A stretch of 64,000 nucleotides of DNA, taken from assembly GCA_036571765.1 (NCBI GenBank), contig BROE01000020.1:5601679-5665678 (forward strand). The letters run 5' to 3'. The position numbers and the translations under genes are program-made. The notes below the pieces were generated by a model, which had not been told where the DNA came from, made no database searches, and worked only from the letters and a program-made list of their open reading frames with translations. This document shows positions 12,066-24,520 of this stretch, piece by piece. The first letter of the stretch is position 1; every line of letters begins with the position of its first letter. The stretch is from Plecoglossus altivelis (Eukaryota > Chordata > Actinopteri > Osmeriformes > Plecoglossidae).

Positions 12066-14000
12066 GAAAATGAAAGGACGTCAGAACACTCATACAGAAA
12101 GACTTGTCCTCTGATTACCTAAAAAAAAGAGTCTCATTTATGGTCACGTAAAACAATTAGGCTAGACAATAATTGCATGACAGCATTTCAAGTAAATGAT
12201 CAATTTTTGTATCCTGATAATGGGAAGTGTCTTTTACGTGTCGATGTTGGTAAGATTTGCTGCCAAACAACTTTCATAACGCAATGTCAAGTTTGCTGTC
12301 TAATTGCGCCCTCCAGTGTCCATACAGAAATATGTCAGAAGTCAGACCGACAACACGGCAGCTCAATCCACCACCAGGGAAAATAAAACCTACTTTTCTG
12401 GGAGATGGCAGAATTCCTTGAAATGTTATATTATTTTTCAAATATTGACCATAGGTAGGCATAAGATATTGTATAATAATGCCATTATATTATTATCTCA
12501 CATTTCACATGTTTTTTTTTTACATTTTCGTAATTTGGCAAAACGTTTGAATACCTTCACCACCAGAGCTGACTGTCGAGTGTCCAGTTTTGATGCCACA
12601 CTGGTTTGGGGATTTAGCTACATTTAAATTGTTCTTGTCTAGGAATAGTAGTAGGATAGTTGTTAGTTTGAACATCGTCTAAGAAATGACGGGGAGAAGG
12701 TGAGGGGAGGATGATAAGTTTGCGTGAATGTACGAGTCGACCAATTGTGTAACAAACACTTGTAGGACAGATGTTGTTAAGGAAGAGGCTGATGGTCATG
12801 CTGGTTTGGAGACAAGAGGGAAGACAGAAGAATAGGAGAGGCAAGAGTTGAAGATGGATACAATATCCACATACGTGGAGGAGAGGGGGGCGAAGGAGGG
12901 AGGAGTAGAGGTCCCATCTGTGGGTGACAGTGGAGGGTCCTTGGGTGTGTTAATGACAGTCAAAGAGTGTGAATGACAAAGCAGTGGTCAGACACGTGGA
13001 GGGAGGTCATTGTGAGACCGAGTGTTGTGCAGCTCCTTGTGAAGACGAGATGTAGTTGGTTGCCAGCCTTGTAGAAGACGGACAGAGAGCAAAGACAATA
13101 GACTGCAGGAGTGAATGACACCGTCCACCTAGGAGGTCCGATGCGCGAGTAGTTGCTGTTACTCGTTCTATCTGTACCTTGAATTTAAGTCTCGCATGCA
13201 TTTTTAGGTGTACTGTTCTGTAATATTTAAGGACGTGTATTAAAATAGGCTACTTTTGTCAAGTTTTGCTTCTTTTGATAGAAGTTAGACAATACGACTA
13301 AACCTTTGTTAACTAAAGTATATTTGAAGATAAGTTGACTATAATGCCTATTTTAAATGGCCTACGAGATTAATCTAATTTCGAACCTTCTTTAACATAA
13401 AGGTAAACTGGTGTAGAGTTGCAGAGGCACAATCTGTAATTTAAAAGAAAATATATTAGTATTGAACTACTTATTGCTTGAAAAAAATCTAAAAGTATAT
13501 GATTCAGTTAGATTAGACTTAATGAATAATTGAGTTCACATAGAACACAATTCTTGGGAGTCGATACCACAAGTCTCATTAGAAATACATAGAATAAAAT
13601 GCCACAAATCAACACTAATGAAATCGGAGTGGATTAATGTTATAAACGTTAGGTTACATTATTATAGGAAAGAAAACGATGTCAAACTGAAATTACATCT
13701 TCATATGCGTCTACCCTATCAGGTACTATCTTTCAAATGTCTTCGGTCAAGCGGGACTATCTTTCAAATGTCTTCAGTCAAGCCGTGCAATAATAATACA
13801 TAAAAAAAATCTGGCCATGTTCAGTAGTTTCTTGGCGTAGCACAGTGCTAACAGTGGTGGTAATTTACAACGTGCATTTTGCGGAAGTTCTTTCGACACT
13901 TTGCGATCCAAATTAGCTGGTGTTCTTTTGTCGATGCGCGACATCATCTGTTCTACTGTTAGCGCTGCTATTTTCCAGTGTGTGGGGACTTTCATGTTTC
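12066..14000. other. Divergent intergenic region between alas1 and shisa5
   Basis: No recognised gene. It holds a 31 bp direct duplication (13724-13785). The stretch at 12640-13200 has a different, G-rich composition and may be a decayed repeat. I cannot assign it to a family. Confidence 0.5.
13724..13785. repeat. 31 bp direct duplication upstream of shisa5
   Basis: Two adjacent copies share the core ACTATCTTTCAAATGTCTTC and then GGTCAAGC/AGTCAAGC. They lie about 240 bp before the shisa5 start codon. Confidence 0.85.
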
Positions 14001-14023
14001 GCCAGACACATTTCCAATGAGCC

Positions 14024-15489
14024 ATGGCGACAGCTCTGTCTGTTCTTGTTGTTACCTTGGCGTGTCTAACAGTTTCTCCTGTTGTATTTGGTAAGTTTTT
14101 TTTCTCTCTGAAAATGTAGCATAAACTAACGAATATCAATCCGGTCCTAGCCCTCTGAACCTAGCTACTGAATCGAAGCTAGCTACTGTAATCTAACTAA
14201 GGGCTGTCTGCGTGTCCTGGTGGGCATACGAGTCCTATGTCTACATCGAGTTGTATGAAGCCTTCAGAGGTTAATGTAAGACTTTTAAAGGTTAGACTGA
14301 CGTTAACTAACGTGATAGTCCTCCTGTTAACTTATATAGTTGGATGGCTAACTTGCTATACTACCTATGGTAACAGCTAACGTAACGTCGAACGTTGGTG
14401 CAATATCCCCCTCTGGTACCTAGCTACCAAACTAGCGGAGAATCGAAACTCATGTAGGATCTCTGTCTACTACCGGTAGCCTACATGTTGATGTACTGAT
14501 CATTACATTGGTGTTTGCGTGATAACAAGAGTCACATCTGCGAAGTTTACCCTGCTTTGACCGGTTATCTGAGAATTGCTGCTCGTTGTGTGTTGGCTTT
14601 CTCTGCTAGCCTGGCTAATTTGATAAATAAACCTCAAGAAATCAACAAGGATGGCCCTGGTGTGCACCACCGCCCCTGTTTAGAGATTATGTCACGGGAT
14701 ACGACGGTTGTATCTAGCTGTACTACTCCTAGTTTCCTATCAAACATAACTTATTTGCCTAGTAGACATCAACTTCGTCAACTTACTGAGCTAATTTCTA
14801 AATACATTTGGTGACAAGATAACATTTGTTCATTTATTATCATCCAGCTGATGACTGCAACTCCTACACCGATACAAGGGGCACATACCATTCACGTAAA
14901 ACCTGTGACAGTACGTTCTGCTGTGGCACCTGCGACAACAGATACTGCTGTTCAAGCTTCTTCAATGAGTTAGATGACGATAAACAAGACCAATGCTTCA
15001 GGTATAGTAACAAAACACATACCCTCAAAGGATCAAGCCGTTTAGTCGAATCTTACCTAATTATGAACGATAATTGATTTGAAGACATCATTGAACTAGT
15101 CTTTCAGATGTGGCCTAGTTAAGGTGGAACAATGATCATTCTCACAGGAGGATGTTGAAACATATTTTGCTACCAGTGAACCTTTGTTGGTGTCGGTTGC
15201 GTTGGAATGATTTGCACAGCCTCCATTTCCTTTCCAGACCATAACCTCTGCAACAAGTTCCTCTCTAAGCTTGCAACTCATACCAGTGCCACAGATTCAC
15301 GAGAACAAAACAAAAAAACACTTTGAAAGACTACCAATACAATTTCATGATGACAGAATGTAGTCTGTATTTTCCAATTGTAGTTATTTTGTTCCAGATT
15401 GTTTTTGACAGAAACCCAAAAATGTTTGTAACTGTCAGTGGTTATAAAGATGAATTCAGTTTGACATGATATATTATATATATTATACA

Positions 15490-15532
<43 letters not shown>

Positions 15533-17879
15533 ATATATGTGTATTATATATATATAAATATATATATAATATATATATATATTGGTATGTAGATATATAT
15601 ATATATATATTGTGTATATATATATACACATATATATTATATTTTTGTGTGTTTGTGCGTCAGATTCGACACACACAACAGTATGAACATTGCAGTGATG
15701 GCTGCCATCGTCGGATTTAGCCTCTTTGTGGTCGTCTTATTCATCTGCTGCTGCGTCTGCCCCTGCTGCTGTCTGTACAAAATGTGCAGGAGCCCCAGAC
15801 GTAAGTGTTCCATACGTTTTTTTGTCATGAATAGATAACGACACATTTTGTAGTTGCGTACGTCGTACATCCCATCATCTAGATTGGCGTGATGTCGTGC
15901 GCTGTTGAAGTCCAACTATTTCAGTGTTTACTTAGAGTTGTTTCAAGCGCTAAGCCTGTTTGGAGATGCGAGTCAGCCCCATGACCTTTGAACCTTATCT
16001 TACTCTTCCACATACCATCAGTCCCTAACGGTCCCCAATCTGTCATTTTAGCTGGCTATACTCCTCATACGTCTTAGTTTGACTCCGTCTTCACCAGCGA
16101 ACGTTTATATCTTTTAGGTATTTCCCAGAACCAAGTGGTGTCAGTCTTGAAGCTCATATTTCATGTTGAGATCTGCCTCTAGAGCCCCACCCCAGTCTGA
16201 CTAACACTTTCCACTGCCACTGCGTCATCCCAGAATACCTACAGGAAGTGATCCTTTGCTTTTGGAGGAATTCACAAACAGCGACAAGCCCAAAGAATCA
16301 TGTGGTCCATCTCTGAGAACCGCTCTTATGTCATTCTGTTTTTCCAGCGAATTAAAAAAAAAAGAAAAAAAAGTTGTTGACATTCAGCAAAACACAGAGA
16401 ACAACATTAGATCTAATCTAAAACGTACAATAGTTATGATTTTTGTTCTGTAAAAAAAACTAACTAACTAGGCCTTCTGAGAGTTGTTTAGATGCGTAGA
16501 TAGCTCTGTGCCAGTGGAATGGAACTGTATTATTGTAGGCCACTGTAGTGGCCTTAAATTACGGCCCAGCAATCCTGTCCCAGTCAATTACATTGGACGT
16601 TTAGACAAGATTTGGGTAGGCTGGTTTTATACTGTTTTAAATATGTTGTATTTTTAATGACAACACAAATGACCAATTACGGTTCAAATAAGTGAAGTGA
16701 CTTGCCAGAATGATTAACACCAACTCTGAACAGTTGAACCTCGTGGCATTATGAACAGATGTGGCAACATCCTGACATGGGAACTATTCCCATCTGTACT
16801 TTCCACAACTTTCAGTTTACACAGCGTTACTGTGTTGAATCTCAATACATGTACTTATGGCTTACTGAAAAGATTAAAGGGGAAGTACACTTATTTCTTA
16901 AGACTGTATCACCTTAACTGTCTACGACAAAAGCCTGAAGATGTTCTCTACAGAAGGAAACAAAAGTACCATGGCAGAATCCTGAACCTTCCTCATGCAT
17001 GTCAATGACAACTTCTCTCTTGCTGTGTTGGCAGCGGCTGTAACAACTACAACCCACACTGTGATCAACACATCATACCCTCAGCAGCCAACTGCTTCAT
17101 CCAACCAAGGCTACCAAGCAACTCAATTTTCAGGCTACCAGCCAATGCCAGTTCAGCAAAGCTATGGGGCCCAGCCTATGCAGCCAGCCTATGGGGCCCA
17201 GCCTATGCAGCCAGCCTATGGGACCCAGCCTATGCCACCAGCCTATGGGGCCCAGCCTGTGCAACCAGCCTATGGGGGCCAGCCTATGCCACCAGCCTAT
17301 GGGAACCAGGCCATGCCCACAGCTCCCTACCAAGGGCAGGCAGGGATGCCTGGACCACCTCTCCCTTACCAAGAAGCTGGTAAGTGTCTCTTTCTCTACT
17401 TGGAGGCAGGTGATTGGCAGGTAGGGGTGGGGGGTTGGTGCTGAAGAGTACCAAAGCCACTTTGTTCTTAGCACCTGTAGCCCACATCCCAGGTAACCTC
17501 TATACCCAACATGCAAGAATGACTAGACATATTCTTAGGAGGGACTGTCATGTCTTGTAAAATAATTAAAAAAAAGGGATGAATATTCAGTTTGTCATGT
17601 GCACATTAGTAAGGCTAAGGATTATTGCCAAAACATTATAGCCGTGCCTCATTCAAGTGGCTAGTATCTCTCTCACACTTCAAAACTGTTGTCTTCCTCC
17701 TAGCAGGTCCTGGGTTTCCATCTGCAGTGCCTTATAGCCAGGCAGCGTTCACACCAGGACAAACACCCTACCCCCTTCAACCCCCTGGCCAGTTGCCCCC
17801 ACAGCCAGATCTTCACCCCACCCAGCCTGCCTACAACCCTGCATACATGGATTCCCAGCCATCAAAACCAGGCTATTAA
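14024..17879 (+). CDS. shisa5: Shisa family member 5 (scotin)
   Basis: A single-pass ER/nuclear-envelope adaptor linked in mammals to p53-dependent apoptosis. Five exons: 14024-14090, 14848-15001, 15664-15800, 17035-17379, 17707-17879; 291 aa, against 240 in human. Signal peptide at residues 1-22. The Shisa cysteine domain follows (CDSTFCCGTCDNRYCC). A transmembrane helix at about 82-104 (AVMAAIVGFSLFVVVLFI) runs into a CCCVCPCCC stop-transfer cluster. The cytosolic tail is Pro/Gln/Tyr-rich. The AVTTTTHTVI segment after the helix and the C-terminal YNPAYMD are the SHISA5-type tail. Exon 4 carries about six 9-residue repeats (YGAQPMQPA-like, about 17160-17310), and this accounts for the extra length. 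Exon 5 has a TAG-CAG tandem acceptor, so a one-residue isoform is possible. Tail-to-tail with atrip, as expected from human 3p21.31. Confidence 0.97.
15470..15642. repeat. (TA)n microsatellite in shisa5 intron 2
   Basis: About 170 bp of nearly pure alternating T/A lies only 21 bp before the exon 3 start (15664). It takes the place of the usual branch-point and pyrimidine region. It is likely to be length-variable and able to form cruciforms. Confidence 0.95.
17160..17312 (+). repeat. In-frame 27 bp coding repeat in shisa5 exon 4
   Basis: About five to six copies of a 27 bp unit encode (Y-G-x-Q-P-M-x-P-A). Units vary mostly at positions 3 and 7 (A/T/G/N and Q/P). All keep the reading frame. 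Confidence 0.9.
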
Positions 17880-19280
17880 ACCACAAGAGAAGAGGGGGGA
17901 GGGGAGCATATCCAGGAAGCTAGGACGATGATGGCATTGGATAGAAATGCTAAGTTTAGAGTAGACGCGAGCAATTGGGGCCCCATGACTTTGTGTTGAA
18001 AAGATTCCGACCCGCTGTGCATTCTTATCTGGATGTTGTGTAATGTTGCAGCTTTCTGGCCAGACCTGAGCCCTGCCTTCTCAAATGTGCAATGCATTGT
18101 GGGATGGAAACATTTGATCATCCGTCCATTCACAAACGCAGTGGAAACATTTTCACCTGTGAATGTGAACTGAACACTGAGTTGTATGTTATATTGTTAC
18201 CATTGATGCAAGCAGAATAACACCCAGTATTCAATTATTACACAATGTATTCCTACCAAAAAATCATTTTGTCCATTAAGTGACCATCACAGCATTGTTC
18301 ACGTGCAATCTTTTTTTAATCATTTTTTTTCATTTAACGAACAACTATTACAATTCTAAACTATCAGTGTTCTCTAAGTCCCAATGTAATATAATACCAT
18401 CATGTTTGTATTCATCAGGTATGACAGTTCAGGGGCTTTGTATCATCAGTGACTGGAAAGGGATGCTGCCGATACTGTTAACACATCAACAAATTGTGTG
18501 TGAATTTCAGCGTATGTCCTGGCCAGTATAGAATTAGCTTAGTGCAACAGCTGTGCCTTCCTAGCCAGAAACATTTTAACCAAAATTATTGTTACATATG
18601 AAACTTTTAATCTGCTATTTTTTATTTTTTTTTTACTATCAAGGATTTAGTTTGTTTTATGCAGACATGGTGTCATTTCAAAGTTGTTGTTTGTTTTTTG
18701 CTAAATGAAAAATATCGAAATGCCTTTGGTTCCGTTGTGGTCAAGGATTCAAGAAAAGGAGGGAATCTCTGGAAAAAAAACAAGCGATTGTATGGTTTAT
18801 GTTTACAGAGTTTAGCTTGACAGTTCACAGTTTGGGCTCTTATGCCCCCCTTTCTTCCTGCCTTTTTTATTGGGTATTGTGCTTTTTTGTAAAGGTGAAA
18901 CAATCGTTTTTCCTGTGTAATCTGCAGTTCATGCCTTCAGAAGCCTTTGGGGGGGGAAATGTGGTCTCATCACTTGTTGCTAATGCTTCTTGGGAAAAAA
19001 TGTCTCAGTAAATAATGGTGGTGGTGTCTGTGCCGGCCTTACCATGACATCTGTTCATGGATGTGAATTATGCATCAGAGAAAGTCAGCAGATAGGCTTC
19101 CCCCCCCAGTCACACCCCCCCTCCTCCTGTGGCATGTCATTGTTTGGAATAACTCCAGTTGTCTTAAAATGTTTGTAAGACACATACCAGCTTTTTATTT
19201 TTGGAATCTAAAGTGTGCATCTAAAAGTATGCATACTTTGTTTTGAGGACAAAGCCACTGTCCTAGTAAACAAACTGCAA

Positions 19281-19286
19281 AATAAA
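19281..19286 (+). terminator. shisa5 polyadenylation signal AATAAA
   Basis: AATAAA lies 1.4 kb past the shisa5 stop and only about 220 bp before the atrip stop codon on the other strand. The 3'UTR therefore spans about 17880-19305. Confidence 0.75.
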
Positions 19287-19321
19287 CTATTTGTCGTCAC
19301 TGTTCAGGCATGGATGTTGTA

Positions 19322-19327
19322 TTTAAT
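19322..19327 (-). terminator. Candidate atrip polyadenylation signal ATTAAA
   Basis: TTTAAT on + reads ATTAAA on -, about 180 bp past the atrip stop. A canonical AATAAA on - lies further out at 19194-19199. If that one is used, the two 3'UTRs overlap. Confidence 0.5.
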
Positions 19328-19507
19328 ATCAGAATAGAAGAAATTAATCTTTGCACACAACAAACGTTCAAATCCATCATTAGGCATTTCTTCATTAGGT
19401 ATTTCTTGCATTTGGGGCGACGTGGGACTGGATTGGCTTGAGCACTATCAAAAGATTAGCCAGTGTCTTTCGCCAGCGGCTCAGCTTCCAGCAGGTTCTG
19501 CAGCCAC

Positions 19508-22500
19508 CTAGCAGTCAGTGTCCATGTCCTCAGTGTCCTCTGTCTCAGGACGACACAGCTCTTCTAGAGCCAGTTCTGCCAAGCAACACAAGCAACCACA
19601 ACATGTGTGTTGTTATAACACGCGGGACGTAGGGGTGAAACGTAACCCGCAGGAGTTAAGGAAGGAAGGATTTTGTCATGACAAACAACATGTGACCGGG
19701 TCTACAGCTCACCTTCGCTCTCGGTAAGGTCAGGGATCTTGCGGAGAGTGTCCCTGATGGCAGGGACTACCTGGTCGTACATGTGGAGGACGGGACGGCA
19801 GTGCTGGGAGAAGCTGGCATTGTTGAGGAGGAGCCAGTGGAGGAGCATGAGGGTGTCTCTCAGCAGCTGCACCCCGCAGCCAGACTCCCACCCTGGGGTC
19901 TGGGCCAACTCCTGCCCCCTGACGTCCAGCCACTGTCTGTGCAGCAGCACCACTACAGTCTGCACCACCTTCCCAGACACACAGGAAACACAGCCAACCC
20001 TTATTTATACTTTCATAGAGTATTCTAATACTCTATGTAAGTATCTCTCCAGTTCTAGTTGACCACTGGACAGCCTACATGCTAAAGCACAGGTAAAAGA
20101 AAAAGGATGTGAGGGCAGATGTAACCTGCTGATTGGTTGCATCCACCAATTGAAATACTTTCCTACCTCACTGTGACACTGGCAGGTGGACTCGACAAAT
20201 GTAACCCATAAGGACACGTTCTGAGTGAACAGCGCGGTTAAAAAACGTACCATCTGTTAAGAGAAAAAGAGACGTTCTAAGAGCTGAATCATGTCGCCTC
20301 TCAGTCATGAGACACATTCAGACAGATCCTATCACGTTCTACGTTTGTTTTCTAACAAGATTATTACAATGAGTAACAGCTGTCCCGCTCAGTTATACAC
20401 TCCGGAAATGTACCTCCACCTCCATCAGAGACCAATGTCCATTTGTAACCAGTTTATCTGGTCTGCTGGTTATGTACTGGAAAATCTTCAGGAACAAGCA
20501 TGAGTCTAGCGGAGATAAATAATGGAAAGATCAGTCCCTAAGTGAGCAGCCTGTACATTTGTTAACAGTGTCGTTGGGTGCAAGCCCCTTTAAGAGCATT
20601 CCCTTTAAATAATGAATCCTTTGAAAAAAGGTTCATACCAGCTTCTTCTTTCTGGTTGAAAGTTGAAAATGCTCAAACAACTATATGAATTAGACCAACA
20701 GGTAGCTCAGGTAGGATCCTCACCTGAGTGTGAACACAATTTAGCTGCCAGCTCATCGCTGTCAACCAGAGCAGCTAACAGCGACATCGAAAGGGACATG
20801 ATCTGGTAGGAGGAGTCCAGGGACAGGCAGTGGGTCATGGCTTGACTGGACAGCACACACTTTAACCTGTAAAGAAGAGGAGCGGATGCACAGAACGGAA
20901 ACACACCAAGTCAAAGTCAACGTGTGCGGTGAAGGTCGAGAAAAGTGGGGGAGGGGGGCAAAGAAAAAGAGAAGAAAACACTGTATTGACGCTCCTTTTT
21001 CTGAACAAACAACACATGCCTGGACAAATCCTTCTCCTCTGCTCTCTCGGCCAGCATGCAAAGAGTTGACAGGCTGGTTGTCACCAGCGCTTCTCTCTGG
21101 AAAGCTTTGCTAATAAAGGCTGGGTCGGCCAGCTCCAGCAGCTTCCTGAGCAGAGGGTGCAGCTGGGTGTGGAGTCCTCTCCTCGCGCTGTCCGAGCTCC
21201 CCTCCGGCGGCACTGTCTCCATCGCTTGGTTCTCAAAGGGCACCGGCGCCGAGGGGGCCCTGGGATCACCGTGTAGAAAGGCCTCCCCGCCGTTGCCCTC
21301 CTGAGGCTGGTAGGACAGGATGGTGCTCACGACGGCAGGGCTCCGGGATGTGATGTGGTAGAGTGCTTTCACGGACGCCAGGGCAAAGTCCTCCAGGCTG
21401 AGCAGGGAATCCTCCGCGTTGGAGGCGGCGCCGCCCTCCGAGGAGGAGCCGGACGCAGAGCTCACCCTCAGGGGGCTTTTACATGAGCCCTCCAGAGACT
21501 CCAAAGTCTGGCAGAACAGGCTGATGTGGTAGTCCAGGAGAGGAAGGAGGTGGACCGCTCCAGAGCAACTCCTGCTGGAGTCACTGGAGGAACTGTGGAT
21601 GGGAGACGCCTGCTCTGGCGAGGCCATCATGGCAAGTCCAGACATGGCAAGGCTCTGGAACTGGCTGAAGGCACTTGGTGCTTTATCCCTCTGTGCCACC
21701 TTGGGCTGTTTGGAATAGCCGCCGGAACTGGCCGTGGTTGAGCCTCTGTTGAATAAAAGCACGAAAGAACAGTTTAACAGACAGAACGGATCAAACGTTT
21801 GACACAAAAAGGACGTTCTAAGCTGTATTGTCCGTGTCCTGGTGTGTGTGATCAGCCTTTGACAAGCTGGACGCCACAAAGCTGTTGAGACGGCTGCCTG
21901 TCTGTCAGGTGATGAGTACGGCCACATGTTTCAGTCGACTTGACACAGCTTCAGGTCCTCGGACATAACAAAGACACACACACACACACACATATACATA
22001 CAACTTACGGGTCACTATAAACCTAGCCAGATGGACTTACATGCTGAGGCAGCTGTTCTGCAGTAACATGGGCCAGGCATCAGGGCTGACGCAGAGCAGA
22101 TGGCACAGACCCAGGGTGCTGGGGTCTAAAGGATGCTGCAGCAGCAGACTCAGCAAAACAGACCCTTCACACAATAGTAACAAATGGGATTTTTACTCAA
22201 ACGTTTTCATGATTGACTTCACCAATAGTACTAAAGGACTTCCTTCCGAAGGGTTTTAGATGTTAAATTCACCTGGGTGATGATGATGTGCACCTGTGCT
22301 GTCGAAAGGATCGCGCAGGCTTGCTTCTTTCCTGTCACCGTGGTTACCATGGGACAGCTTCCTTCTCTCTGAACACAGGAGAAGCAACATGGAGATCTCA
22401 ACAAACACTAGGGCTTAATCTGACATGCATTAGTCACCAGTAAAGTTTAAACGCATGTGAGCTGCACCATCTTTCAAGCTGCTCGATCCATTGCTTTTCA

Positions 22501-23717
22501 CTGGCGTGGATCTGGAGGGAAGCAGGGCAGCGAAATCTTCCTTGGTTATGAACGGACTCCCTCCAGGAGGGGTGGAGCTGCTCCGACCTGCCAGATCACC
22601 TGGCACGGCAGAACAATGCACCTTGGGGCTGAGGAGGGCACCAGGAACAAAAGGAAACAACAACAACAAAAGGGAAAATGATGCAGTCAATTCCGCCATC
22701 ACAGCCAAAAAGGTTGAATGTTTAGCAAAAAAGCTAGGCAAGTCTGACCTGTTTCTTGCGACAGGGGATGCAAGCGACTTGTTCCCCCGCTCGGAGATTT
22801 GAAGCCTGGTTTTTATTTCATTGATCTCGGCCTCCTTGAAGTGTAACTCCGACTGTAAGGACTGTACCTGTGAACGTACCGATGAGGCCAGAATAATGAG
22901 CTGGATGACATCAGGGAGACATAAGTGCGTTGAAGTAGAGCTCGACTCCAACCTTTTTGGACAATTCCTTCTCTTTTTCACTCTGAACATGGGCTCTCTC
23001 CCTCTGCAGGAGAAGCTGAGCTTGTCTCTGCTGCTCCTTCTCCTGCTGGGCCAGTCGCAGCGAATCTCGGAGCACTCTGATCTCGCCATTCTTCATCAGG
23101 ATCTCCTCCTCCACCTCTTTTAGCTTCGCATGAGAAACGATCAGAGGTTCACAGGGGGAAAGTCGGTAAAAAAAAATTAAAAAGTTCCACAGGGCCTGCA
23201 TGGGCTTCTCAAGAATCAACGTTTTGACAGCTTTGTCTCTGCTTTAAAAAGTCACACCTTTTTCTTTAGTTCTGCTTTCTGCGACTCCAATTTGCAGTTT
23301 GCGTCGGCTTCTGAGGACTGGCCATTACCTACAGCAGAGTGAAATGATCTGTGACATTTCCTACGTCACATTTTCATTCTACAGTGATATGCATTTCATT
23401 ATTTATTTAAGATACATCTTAAATAGTGCTGGTGAAGTACCAAGCCTACACTAAAGTTAATGCGTTTCCAGAATACACATGTAGACGATGTTTAGGAAGC
23501 ATTCGCCAGGGTTTTAAAGTATGTTTAAGTAACATTTACCAGAACTTGTTGTCTGTTTGTGCCTTTGATGTGTGCCATCTCCCGTGAAAGCCTGAGATGC
23601 AATTGTATCTATCTCATTCAAGTCGTCCTGGGTAAAATCTTCGTCATCGTCAAAGGGATCATGAAAAGCAGCGTCCTGGTTTAACCCTTTGTGTCGTTTA
23701 CTTGGTGGATATTCCAT
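19508..23717 (-). CDS. atrip: ATR-interacting protein
   Basis: Obligate partner of the checkpoint kinase ATR. It brings ATR to RPA-coated single-stranded DNA in the nucleus. Thirteen coding exons: 23540-23717, 23258-23328, 22953-23123, 22749-22867, 22438-22628, 22294-22368, 22041-22164, 21026-21745, 20724-20866, 20414-20505, 20167-20253, 19713-19968, 19508-19575; 764 aa, against about 790 in human. The N-terminal acidic RPA-binding motif is DDDEDFTQDDLNEID. Exons 2-4 encode a Glu/Lys/Gln-rich coiled coil (EVEEEILMKNGEIRVLRDSL), the dimerisation region. The helical C-terminal half includes LLALVDSDEL-like and YITSRPD landmarks. The tail is acidic and ends DMDTDC. Exon 8 uses a weak donor (TT|GTCCAG), chosen because it alone gives the right phase to exon 9. 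A 5'UTR acceptor lies at about 23740. No TREX1-like frame follows the stop. Confidence 0.97.
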
Positions 23718-23738
23718 GGAGGAGGTCGGTAGTGGAAT

Positions 23739-24265
23739 CCTAGTTGGAAATTGAGTGTAATCAAAGTGTAATCAAACTCCTGAAATTGTAGTCAAAAGTG
23801 GTCTTGTCTCAAGGGAGATAACTTTAATTAACAAACTGAATTTTCCCGACAGCTTGCTTGCTAGCCCATCGGTCTGTGGAAAAAGTCTTGCCATTCGAAA
23901 TAAAATTTACAGTCGTCAAATACGATTCACCTAATCAGCCAATATGCTTCACAGAATGGCAAGGTTGATTCTAAAAATGTAACGTTCTTTCTAACTGCCT
24001 ATGCCGTGGTAAAACCAGCTAAATGAAAAATAAGAATACATTACACAGTCTGAAAGAGCAACAACACAGTACTGTCAGTGACTGTAGCCGACCAAGCTAG
24101 CTCATTCGCTAACTATTTATCCTGACAACATTTTTAAACTACAGTATTACAGAAAATGAACCCATCAGTTGAGTTAAATCTTTGGTATGCTTTTTGTAAA
24201 AACTGCTGGATTTACGCCTCATATACAACCTATCTTAATTTGCTGGCAGGCTCAATAATCTCACC
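23739..24265 (-). other. atrip 5'UTR intron with candidate non-coding exon
   Basis: The coding exon starts with a 5'UTR acceptor (CAACTAG|GATTCC on -, exon from 23739). A good donor (TGGAG|GTGAGATT on -) ends a possible upstream exon at 24265. The pair is inferred from splice motifs only. Confidence 0.4.
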
Positions 24266-24461
24266 TCCAGAGAAGGAAGCTAGCTAGGTAGCTGTCCAGT
24301 CATTGCTAGGTACATCATCTGTTTGAAACAGCTCCTCATGCTTCGGAATAAGCCAATCACGACCGGCAGATAGATACAAAGTTGTACGGTCAGCTAAAAG
24401 GGCCAAAAAGTTTTTTAAAACAATAACCGTGTTAGACAGATAGATAGACAGATAGATAGAC

Positions 24462-24520
<59 letters not shown>

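Noticed and set aside
12640..13200. Possible decayed transposon open frame upstream of shisa5
   Set aside because: Composition differs from its surroundings, but I see no reverse transcriptase, transposase or terminal-repeat features. Not strong enough to call.
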